Assembly: GCA_900299065.1 (NCBI GenBank)
Contig: OMIJ01000105.1
Location: 1-7,420, forward strand
DNA from: Hyphomicrobiales bacterium
Lineage (GTDB): Bacteria; Pseudomonadota; Alphaproteobacteria; Rhizobiales; Beijerinckiaceae
Length of the DNA stretch: 7,420 bases
Reading direction: 5' to 3'
How positions within the stretch are numbered: the stretch's first letter is position 1; the number at the start of each line of letters is the position of its first letter. The notes beneath the pieces were generated by a model. It was not told the origin of the DNA and made no database searches. It saw nothing but the letters and a program-made list of their open reading frames with translations. This document shows positions 1 to 6,115 of the stretch, piece after piece. The position numbers and the translations under genes were made by a program.

Positions 1-491
1 GACATATCAGGATCCATCTCGGCGAGCTCATAGACGGCACGATGGGAAAGCTCCTTGGCAAATTCCTGCTGCACAAAGCCTATAATATCATTTTTTGAGG
101 TGATCATAAATTCAGTGGCTGATCCCCATTTTTGCCGCGCCAGAAGCAGACTCTTCGGTCCGGGATCTGTGAGTGCAATCACAAGATGATCCCTATTCCT
201 GGACGTCGGTATCATCAAATGAGCCAGATAAAAATCTATATCTTTTGGGTCGAGCAGGCTTTTATCGACTCTTATCTGCGAGAGCCGAATAAAGGGAAGC
301 GCATGATAGCAAGCAACAGCACGTCGATAGACCTCTTCGCGCAACCACCATTTTGATAATAAAACGTCACTCAAAGGCATGCGCCAGCGCGCCGCCTGAT
401 CAAGAGATTCTTCCATCTGCTGCGGCAAAACAGCATCATGCTGAACAAGGATGGAACCAATTGTTAGTTCAGTTTCGGATTGGTGAAACAC
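1..491 (-). CDS. Partial protein with MshEN/GspE-N-like N-terminus, probably a membrane glycosyltransferase (3' end off window)
   Basis: This is an open frame of 163 visible codons with no stop before the left edge. Adjacent TGA and TAA codons at 497-492 force the start to lie at or after the GTG at 491; the first ATG (residue 26) falls inside the conserved-looking region. Only a weak GAG at 500-498 could serve as ribosome binding site. Residues 11-68 show the two-repeat pattern of MshEN/GspE N-terminal domains: IGSILVQHDAVLPQQMEESL, then a second unit around PLSDVLLSKWWLREEVYRRA ending in ALPFI. Residues 103-144 resemble the following alpha/beta subdomain, and the visible end (RAVYELAEMDPDM) resembles the linker that precedes a GT2 domain in rhizobial proteins placed beside BcsB. 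The catalytic domain is not in view, so glycosyltransferase is an inference from family recall and from the bcsB neighbour. The alternative is a GspE/PilB-type ATPase. MshEN domains can bind c-di-GMP, but here the first-repeat Arg appears replaced by Thr10. Confidence 0.6.
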   Translation of the reverse strand, partial: MFHQSETELTIGSILVQHDAVLPQQMEESLDQAARWRMPLSDVLLSKWWLREEVYRRAVACYHALPFIRLSQIRVDKSLLDPKDIDFYLAHLMIPTSRNRDHLVIALTDPGPKSLLLARQKWGSATEFMITSKNDIIGFVQQEFAKELSHRAVYELAEMDPDM

Positions 492-538
492 TTATCACTC
501 GCAAAATGATCTCTCGAGGGGTCTCATCAAAATGTCAG

Positions 539-557
539 GCGCGCCTATGAGGCGCGC
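539..557 (-). other. GC-rich hairpin spanning the bcsB stop codon
   Basis: A perfect 7-bp inverted repeat (GCGCGCC / GGCGCGC) with a 5-base loop covers the TAG stop of bcsB at 547-545. On the minus strand it is followed within a few bases by ATTTTG, a short T-run that falls short of a canonical intrinsic terminator. It could be a weak attenuator or an mRNA-stabilising stem between bcsB and the downstream gene. The function is inferred; the palindrome is visible directly. Confidence 0.35.
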
Positions 558-2845
558 GTATCTCTTGATTTCGAGTAGAACCGCTGAACACTCATCGCAA
601 CCAGGAGAGTGAGGGCAAGCCATAATCCTCCAATCACCCAAGGGCGATAGGCATTGGCAATCTCTGCAAGGGACATCCGTTCTGGATACAGGACTTGTAC
701 GAGACGATCACGTTCAGTCGAATAGGAGAAAGCAACACCCGAGCGATCAATGATCGCCACATTGCCTCGATCGAGTAATAATTTGCTTGGCGCAATGATC
801 TCGCTTTCATCGGCGGAGGGCCGTATCCACAGACCCTGATGCAAACCAGCGCGTAATAATTGCACAATCGCGGTGCTCTTCATCGCAGACAGATTGGCCA
901 GAGTGCGACCATCCGGCCCCTTGATCAGAGTGCGACCCTGATCAAAACGAACGGTGGGCTCGGAGTTTTCCGGAGCGCGCGTTGTCAGTGCAATGAAAGG
1001 CCCATTGGTTTGCGCATTCAGACCCGGATCAGCAAAGCGTATGTTGACAGGTGCGGACGGAGGAATGAGATTGCTGGCCAGTTCGCTCAGAAATGATAAT
1101 TGACTGCGCTGCGTCACAGGGCCGCGAGTGTCGAGGAAAATGGTCACACCTTCTCGAAAAGCACTCGCCACATCAAAGAAGTCATGCAAGACTTCCGAGG
1201 CAGGCTCTGTGAGGATTTCACTGCTTCCCAATAATTGCGAGGGATAGCCCACCGATTGCATTGCGCATTCGCCCGATTGACGCTGGCGCTGGACCATCAC
1301 ACGCAAGGAATTGTTCATTCCCGCAAGGCCGTTGGGAATGGTGAAGGCCAAGGGTGCACGCATATCCGCGCCTATGGATACACTTTGCATCATTGTTTCA
1401 TTGAAGAAGGCTGTCACAACTGCATTGGTCTGCGCTTCATCAGGCGCGACGGCAACATTGAGATGCAAAGCTGACAAGCGCCGATGCAGTGGCAAATCCT
1501 TAGCACTGATCGACACAGACCATTGCGCCCGATCCAGCACATCACGTGCACCCAGATCTGTCTGTAAGCGATCAAACGTCAAAGGACCATTGGATCTAAT
1601 CTGTAAAATATCACCATCAGTTGAAATGATCGGGCGTACACCAGCCGAAAGCCAGTTGGAGCCAATCAAACGCGCCGCACTCTGCGGATCCTGGCCCGAG
1701 ATCAATATGGCCGGACCATTGCTGAAATTGATCAGAGAGAGGCTCGAGCTTTGCCCATCGGGTCGGGCATCCTCTCGAAACAAAGCCGAACGAGACTGCG
1801 CCACAAAATTACTCAGATCCTGACCGGAGGCAATCACAATAGCGCCTCTCGTCCAGGATGAGAGCGCCTCCGAACCATTGCTCACAATAACTTGTCCATT
1901 CGCCGCTTGTTGCCCAGCGCTGGCATTTGATCCTGTCGGGTTGATGTTGGTTTGTGATTTGGCAAAGGGCGCCTCAAGACGGGGCGCAAAGGTCATTGCG
2001 CTGGGCTGAACCAATCCTGGGGAGACGGTTTGGTTTTGTACCAAAGGCTGGGACTGATTGAGCACTGGCACATTGGCTGGCGTTGACGGACTAGTCGCGT
2101 TTGAGGCATTGGCTTGCGCGATTTGGAACGTCAGATCCGGACCTGGCAGATTTTCAAATTTGACCTGACGGCCCATTTCACGCAAAGCGCGGGCTGTATC
2201 GAGAGCAGCGCCAAATTCCGGCGCACTCAATTCCCGCGCCGGCAGATAAATGGAGACATCACGCGGCATCAGTGAAAGTGCAGACGCAACTGAGTCCACG
2301 CCATTGCGATCAAAACTGATCTTAAGATTTGTTTCGGGCAGAATAGTGAGATGATCGCCCGCATAGCGCATGTCAACGCAGCGATCTTCCTGCATGGCAT
2401 GACCATAGCGAACGGTCACTTTGATAAAGCCATTCGAGACATCGGACACATTCACCGGAATCTTGATTGAGTCGCGTTCCGTCGTGCCATTGAAGGGCTT
2501 AAGCAATAATGTGCGCTCGCCAATCATCACCTCAACTGAACGGCGCGCATCAATCGATGTTGCCGACTCATAAGCAAGGGTGAGTTGAGCATTGAACTTC
2601 ATGGAGCGCGGAACTGGGAAGAACAAATCTCGCGTCGCGCCAAGGCCCGTCAGGCGAGCGCCCTCCTTAAACCCAATCTCGGGCAGACTAATCGTGCGAT
2701 GCAGGATCGTGGCGGGGGCTTGATCCGAACCAGAGGGTTTTATTTCAGCGTCCTGCGAAAAGGCAGGAACAGATGCAAGATAGGCCGGGGCTGCCAAAAC
2801 CAACACCAGAGCAACGCGACCTAAAGGCAAAGAAAATGATTTCAT
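545..2845 (-). CDS. bcsB: BcsB-like cellulose synthase regulatory subunit / exopolysaccharide secretion protein
   Basis: BcsB is the periplasmic, membrane-anchored partner of a BcsA-type synthase and guides the nascent glucan across the periplasm. The ATG at 2845 gives 766 residues beginning with a clear signal peptide (MKSFSLPLGRVALVLVLAAP, probable cleavage near PAFSQ). An ATG at 2890 would add 15 residues ahead of it and hide the signal; both starts have poor Shine-Dalgarno sequences (GAG seven bases before 2845). Counting from 2845, the first carbohydrate-binding-like domain spans about 45-175 and ends with the family pattern of a Cys (EDRC) followed by LTILPETNLKISF. A flavodoxin-like region follows, interrupted by an Asn/Gln/Ser/Pro-rich stretch at about 244-325. 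The second domain pair includes GECAMQSVGYPSQLLGSSEI near 525-545. A C-terminal transmembrane helix (WVIGGLWLALTLLVAMSV) is followed by a basic tail, as expected for BcsB. Length is close to the family norm. The gene lies 53 bases before the partial gene at 491, probably in one transcript. No bcsA is adjacent upstream, so the polymer may not be cellulose. Confidence 0.85.
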   Translation of the reverse strand: MKSFSLPLGRVALVLVLAAPAYLASVPAFSQDAEIKPSGSDQAPATILHRTISLPEIGFKEGARLTGLGATRDLFFPVPRSMKFNAQLTLAYESATSIDARRSVEVMIGERTLLLKPFNGTTERDSIKIPVNVSDVSNGFIKVTVRYGHAMQEDRCVDMRYAGDHLTILPETNLKISFDRNGVDSVASALSLMPRDVSIYLPARELSAPEFGAALDTARALREMGRQVKFENLPGPDLTFQIAQANASNATSPSTPANVPVLNQSQPLVQNQTVSPGLVQPSAMTFAPRLEAPFAKSQTNINPTGSNASAGQQAANGQVIVSNGSEALSSWTRGAIVIASGQDLSNFVAQSRSALFREDARPDGQSSSLSLINFSNGPAILISGQDPQSAARLIGSNWLSAGVRPIISTDGDILQIRSNGPLTFDRLQTDLGARDVLDRAQWSVSISAKDLPLHRRLSALHLNVAVAPDEAQTNAVVTAFFNETMMQSVSIGADMRAPLAFTIPNGLAGMNNSLRVMVQRQRQSGECAMQSVGYPSQLLGSSEILTEPASEVLHDFFDVASAFREGVTIFLDTRGPVTQRSQLSFLSELASNLIPPSAPVNIRFADPGLNAQTNGPFIALTTRAPENSEPTVRFDQGRTLIKGPDGRTLANLSAMKSTAIVQLLRAGLHQGLWIRPSADESEIIAPSKLLLDRGNVAIIDRSGVAFSYSTERDRLVQVLYPERMSLAEIANAYRPWVIGGLWLALTLLVAMSVQRFYSKSRDTRAS

Positions 2846-2999
2846 GAAATAACTCAACGCAAACAGGCCCGGACAACGGTGCCCCTCCATGACCTAGAAC
2901 AAGGGATGAAACATCGCTTGCCTTCAGCCGATGGGATTAGCTTGCCGGAGGTTGGTTAAGTTTGTATTTTTTAAATCGACAATTTGACGAATCTTATTC

Positions 3000-3839
3000 T
3001 CAATCCGTTTGAAAATCCGTCGCCAATGCAACCGGCTCCCACCGATCCATCTCCTGCGTGAGACGCGCGATTTTTCCACGAATGCGAGTAAGCGAGTCTC
3101 GCCCCAAGGGTAAACGTAAAGTCGGCGGATTGGCATGCAAGGCCGCCATGATTGCGAGAGCTGCACGTTCAGGATCGCCTGGCTGTTTGCCATCAAGCTC
3201 GGCAAAGCGTTGACGCTAAGGGCGCAGAACATCCTCGTAGTCAGGAATCTGCAGAGCTTCAAATCGCTTAGCCATAGCCTCGGTGCGAAATTGTCCTGGC
3301 TCGACAATTAAAACGCGAATGTTGAGTGGCGCAACCTCTTCAGACAAAGCCTCTGAGACAGCCTCCAAAGCATGTTTTGATGCACAATAATAGCCCAATC
3401 CCGCATTGGCAACGATGCCGCCCAATGCAGAAATATTGATGATCGTGCCGGAGCGTCTTTGGCGCATGAAAGGAAGAACAGTGCGGATAAGTTCGAGCGC
3501 ACCAAAAAAATTCGTTTCAAAAACTTTGCGGTAATCAGCGGGGCGTAATTCCTCAATTGTGCCGACGGCGACAAAACCGGCATTGTTGACGAGATAGTCA
3601 ATCGGCGCAAAGTCATATTCGACATCCTCGACGACGCGCATCATTTCTTCATGATTGCTGACATCCAGTCGATAGGCTCTAGCCTGACTGGGAAAGGCAT
3701 CAACAAGATCGCTCAGAGTTTCAGGATTGCGGGCGGTCAAAGCCACACGATCCCCTCGCCGTAACACATGGGTAGCAAGCACGCGCCCAAAGCCTGTTGA
3801 ACACCCCGTGATGAACCAGGTTTTCTGTCCCGATCCCAT
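3000..3839 (-). pseudogene. Short-chain dehydrogenase/reductase interrupted by an in-frame TAG
   Basis: This is a classical SDR oxidoreductase of the 17beta-HSD-like kind. It has the cofactor motif TGCSTGFG (residues 11-18), NNAG (85-88), YxxxK (Y151, K155) and the EPGQFRTE segment after strand six. The ATG at 3839 has a strong GGGAGGT ribosome binding site six bases upstream. Translation would stop at TAG (3218-3216, codon 208). In the same frame the sequence continues for 71 more codons to TGA at 3002-3000, including GKQPGDPERAA and LRLPLGRDSLTRIR, which are typical of the C-terminal substrate-side region in this subfamily. The intact product would be 279 residues, the usual family length; the 207-residue product lacks that region. 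The residue 13 before Tyr151, normally the catalytic Ser, reads as Ala138 (NISALGG). I therefore call it a probable recent nonsense pseudogene. A sequencing error or readthrough at TAG-C remains possible. The substrate cannot be predicted. Confidence 0.8.
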
Positions 3840-3845
3840 CCTGCG

Positions 3846-3852
3846 ACCTCCC
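3846..3852 (-). promoter_or_regulatory. Strong Shine-Dalgarno of the SDR gene
   Basis: GGGAGGT on the minus strand lies six bases before the ATG at 3839. It is the clearest ribosome binding site in the window and fixes the SDR start. Its integrity suggests that the interrupted gene was expressed until recently or still is. Confidence 0.75.
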
Positions 3853-3921
3853 GTATACGCTGACCATTCTTACGATCTGAAGCTGAATTTGCGACAGGCG
3901 AGAGCCCTTCGCAAGTCAAAC

Positions 3922-3959
3922 AGGCCTTATGCCCTTAAGAGACAGCTTAGCTAGGCCTT
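3922..3959. repeat. Paired AGGCCTT elements in the divergent intergenic region
   Basis: AGGCCTT occurs at 3922-3928 and again at 3953-3959, 31 bases apart (about three helical turns). Its AGGCCT core is palindromic, so the two copies are both direct and inverted repeats. Between them, TAAG and CTTA form a smaller inverted repeat (3936-3939 / 3946-3949). The position between the divergent SDR and L,D-transpeptidase starts would suit an operator, but short palindromes arise by chance and no regulator is in view. Confidence 0.25.
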
Positions 3960-3996
3960 TTCGCTTGCTCCAAATAGCGACTCATGAAAAGAGCAC

Positions 3997-4002
3997 TATA
4001 AT
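3997..4002 (+). promoter_or_regulatory. Possible -10 element of the L,D-transpeptidase gene
   Basis: A perfect TATAAT lies 23 bases before the ATG at 4026. No good -35 hexamer sits 16-18 bases upstream; ATAGCG occupies that place. A 5-bp inverted repeat TCGCT / AGCGA (3961-3965 / 3976-3980) covers the -35 zone and could be an operator. If the element is used, the transcript would have a leader of only about 15 bases. Confidence 0.35.
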
Positions 4003-4025
4003 GAATTGAATGTTTGATTTGCCCC

Positions 4026-4739
4026 ATGCCTGTCTTTTCCCCAGACGAAACCAGTCAGGACTTCAAAAACCTCACACGTCGGGGGTTTTTGACCGGGCTT
4101 TTGCTCGTCAACGCCGGCTGCGCTCAGCCCCGATCTGACTATAGTTCCGAAATCTCTTCACATTCTGACGTCTCGGCCGGACCTATCTATGCGGCAGCGG
4201 GCACACCCTATGGCCCGATCATTGACGGCGAATATGAGATTGACGCTCTTGATCTGAGCCAAAGATCAATAGAACTCGATCGTCAGGAAATCGCCTTAAA
4301 CAAAAACTATCCCCCCGGCACGATTGTGATCAATTTAGCCGAGAGACGGCTTTATCTCGCCCAGGCCGGCGGAACGGCGCTGCGTTATGCTATAGGCGTT
4401 GGTCGATCAGAGGCGATTAATTTTAAAGGTAGTGCCATTATTGGACGCAAAGCTGAATGGCCGCATTGGACGCCCACAGCCAATATGATTCAGGCCAAGC
4501 CTGAATATGCAGCCTATAAAAATGGCCTTGCTGGAGGGCTTGAGAATCACCTCGGTGCCCGAGCACTCTATCTTTATCGCGATGGGCAGGACACAAATTT
4601 CCGTCTGCACGGCACTACAGAACCCGAAACCATAGGCACGGCCGTCTCAAGCGGCTGCATACGTCTTGTCAACCAAGACATTATCGACTTGTATCAAAGA
4701 GTCCCTTTGGGGACACAGGTCGTCGTCCTGCAAAGCTGA
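4026..4739 (+). CDS. Exported L,D-transpeptidase (YkuD / ErfK-YbiS-YcfS-YnhG family)
   Basis: L,D-transpeptidases act in the periplasm, forming 3-3 peptidoglycan cross-links or attaching proteins to peptidoglycan through a cysteine thioester. The YkuD catalytic domain fills roughly residues 95-235. The family core is clear: FRLHGTTEPETIGTAVSSGC followed by IRLVNQDIIDLY, with catalytic His195 and Cys211 counted from the ATG at 4026. Upstream, PPGTIVINLAERRLYL and YAIGVGR match the first strands of the domain. The N-terminus carries a twin-arginine-like motif (LTRRGFLTG, residues 16-24) and a short hydrophobic run ending in NAGC, so it is probably Tat-exported. Cys32 could be a lipoprotein cysteine, but Asn at -3 makes a poor lipobox. 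No Shine-Dalgarno precedes the ATG; a TTG at 4014 in the same frame would add four residues. Length (237) is normal. The gene is divergent from the SDR gene and ends 12 bases from the convergent small gene at 4752. Which cross-link or anchoring role it has cannot be told. Confidence 0.93.
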   Translation: MPVFSPDETSQDFKNLTRRGFLTGLLLVNAGCAQPRSDYSSEISSHSDVSAGPIYAAAGTPYGPIIDGEYEIDALDLSQRSIELDRQEIALNKNYPPGTIVINLAERRLYLAQAGGTALRYAIGVGRSEAINFKGSAIIGRKAEWPHWTPTANMIQAKPEYAAYKNGLAGGLENHLGARALYLYRDGQDTNFRLHGTTEPETIGTAVSSGCIRLVNQDIIDLYQRVPLGTQVVVLQS

Positions 4740-4751
4740 ATTAACCTGGTC

Positions 4752-4997
4752 TCAGGCTGCAATCTGTCGCCGCCGCACAGTTTGTCGGGCAGCGACAATC
4801 CCCATGCGAATGATGATTTCATTATTTGCATCGATGACGTGAAGACGTGCGCCTTCAACATCAATATTGGTCGCAAGCTCGGCCAGACGATCCCATAATT
4901 CAGCTTTGTCCCTAACCTGAATTGACTCAGAGCGAAGGATCTGGCGTTCGGGGCCGATGATCTGGACCTGAAATTGCAACACGTAATGTCCAATCAA
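4752..4997 (-). CDS. Small uncharacterised protein (81 residues)
   Basis: I do not recognise this protein. It has no signal peptide or membrane segment. It looks like a compact cytoplasmic alpha/beta domain: a beta stretch (YVLQFQVQIIG), an acidic amphipathic helix (DKAELWDRLAELATNI), a strand pair (ARLHVIDANNEIIIRMGI) and a basic tail ending QTVRRRQIAA. The alternation of charged and hydrophobic residues makes it look like real coding sequence rather than a chance frame. The start is uncertain. The frame is open upstream to a TGA near 5053, contains no ATG, and TTG at 4997 is the most plausible start, without a visible Shine-Dalgarno; a GTG follows at 4982. It converges on the L,D-transpeptidase gene with a 12-base gap. 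Small conserved proteins of this look are common in Rhizobiales, but I cannot assign a family or function. Confidence 0.55.
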   Translation of the reverse strand: MIGHYVLQFQVQIIGPERQILRSESIQVRDKAELWDRLAELATNIDVEGARLHVIDANNEIIIRMGIVAARQTVRRRQIAA

Positions 4998-5102
4998 AAT
5001 CTGGAAATAAACAGATACAGACCTTTTGGGCCTGTCTATGAAAATAAGGGTTCAGTTAAGGTGGGCAGCAATGCCTGAAAAGTTTTAAAATTTCTTTAAA
5101 CA

Positions 5103-5137
5103 TCTGGGCGGCAAGGCACAAAGTGCCGCAAACCAGA
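5103..5137 (-). terminator. Probable hairpin terminator of the liv operon
   Basis: TCTGG plus GCGGCA (5103-5113) can pair with TGCCGC (5124-5129) and CCAGA (5133-5137). This gives an 11-bp stem with a 3-base bulge and a 10-base loop, beginning 12 bases after the livM stop. On the minus strand it is followed by TGTTTAAAGAAATTTT, which is T-rich though not a clean U-tract. A competing inner stem GGCAC/GTGCC exists. Confidence 0.5.
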
Positions 5138-5149
5138 CATCAGAAAGCC

Positions 5150-6115
5150 TTAGAGGTTTCGTTTCAGACGCAGAGCCAATTCACCAATCAGGCCATGACG
5201 AAAGATCAGGACGCAGAGGAGAAAGAGTGCGCCTTGCGTAACAATGACCCATTGTCCCAGAACCGAGAGATATTGCAGCATAGCTGCAAACACAAAAGCC
5301 CCCAGAATTGGCCCAAGATAAGTGCCCATGCCCCCTATGAGCACCATTAAAATGACATCACCGGACATGGACCAATGCACATCGCTTAAACCGGCTGTCT
5401 GCGTGACAAGCGCTTTCATCGCACCCGCCAATCCGGCCAGTCCGGCGGATAGGACAAAGGCAAGCCATTTATAGCGCACTGTCTCATAGCCAAGGGATTG
5501 CGCGCGCGTTTCATTCTGGCGGATGGCCTGCAAGACATCGCCAAAGGGGGAAGTGATGATGCGCGCAATCAGCATTTGACCCAGCAGAAAGAGGAGCAGA
5601 ATGAAATAATAAATGGCATTGATTTGAGTGAGATCAATCAATCCTAGCAAATGGCCACGTGGAAAACCTTGTATGCCATCCTCCCCATGTGTGAAGGGCG
5701 ATTGCAGATAAACAAAATAGAGCATTTGCGCCAAAGCCAATGTCGTCATCGAGAAATAAATTCCCTGCCGCCGAATGGCTATCATACCTACAATGATCCC
5801 AAGGAGAAGCGTGGCTATCAAAGCGAAAGACAAAGCAAGTTCGGGTGGAACGGCCCAGACCTTGAGCGCGTGGGCACAGAGATAACCACCTGTTCCAAAA
5901 AACATGGCATGACCGAAAGAGGCCAGTCCCGCATGGCCAATCAGCAGATTGAAAGCCGAGGCAAACAGCGCAAAGCAAAGCGCTTGCATGATAAAATAAG
6001 GATAGATCCAGCCCAGAACCGGCACAAGGGCCAGCCCAATAATCAGCCCTGCAAACAAGATTTGCTGCAAGCGAGACTCTTTTTCAATCCATGGCAGGAA
6101 GGATCCGGCTCGCAT
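5150..6115 (-). CDS. livM: Branched-chain amino acid ABC transporter permease LivM
   Basis: This is the second permease subunit of a LIV-type (HAAT) importer, which pairs with LivH in the inner membrane to form the channel powered by LivF and LivG. The 321-residue protein is strongly hydrophobic with multiple membrane segments. The conserved LivM stretch GHAGLASFGHAMFFGTGGY lies at 60-78, followed by GIYFSMTTLALAQ (108-120) and HGEDGI (133-138). The cytoplasmic coupling loop AIRQNETRAQSLGY (197-210) contacts the ATPases, and a late GGMGTYLGPILGA matches the permease family. The ATG at 6115 shares its A with the livH stop (TGATG), a sign of translational coupling. An AAGGT ribosome binding site lies within the end of livH at 6129-6125. 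The N-terminus is shorter than in some LivM proteins but complete. The substrate could be branched-chain amino acids or a related amide or urea; the permease does not decide it. Confidence 0.93.
   Translation of the reverse strand: MRAGSFLPWIEKESRLQQILFAGLIIGLALVPVLGWIYPYFIMQALCFALFASAFNLLIGHAGLASFGHAMFFGTGGYLCAHALKVWAVPPELALSFALIATLLLGIIVGMIAIRRQGIYFSMTTLALAQMLYFVYLQSPFTHGEDGIQGFPRGHLLGLIDLTQINAIYYFILLLFLLGQMLIARIITSPFGDVLQAIRQNETRAQSLGYETVRYKWLAFVLSAGLAGLAGAMKALVTQTAGLSDVHWSMSGDVILMVLIGGMGTYLGPILGAFVFAAMLQYLSVLGQWVIVTQGALFLLCVLIFRHGLIGELALRLKRNL

Noticed and set aside
132..550. Two short plus-strand open frames (74 and 65 codons)
   Set aside because: The opposite strand carries a continuous frame with MshEN/GspE-N-like sequence; the plus-strand products look random.
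1311..1823. Open frame of 170 codons on the plus strand
   Set aside because: It lies entirely antisense to the bcsB coding sequence, has no recognisable domain, and its composition follows from the opposite frame.
2846..2999. AT-rich stretch between the SDR gene and bcsB as a promoter for bcsB
   Set aside because: A TTGTCG hexamer is present on the minus strand, but the hexamer at proper spacing is TTAACC, too far from consensus to annotate.
2924..3307. Minus-strand open frame of 127 codons over the end of the SDR gene
   Set aside because: It is in a different frame from the SDR; the SDR frame itself continues with family-like sequence after the TAG, so this is a shadow.
3891..3919. TTGACT-like -35 box for the SDR gene (minus strand, 3919-3914)
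   Set aside because: The expected -10 position reads TGTCGC, a poor match, so the promoter cannot be supported from sequence alone.
5071..5088. Five-codon frame MPEKF after an AAGGTGGG on the plus strand, as a leader peptide
   Set aside because: No plus-strand gene follows; the only downstream genes are on the opposite strand.
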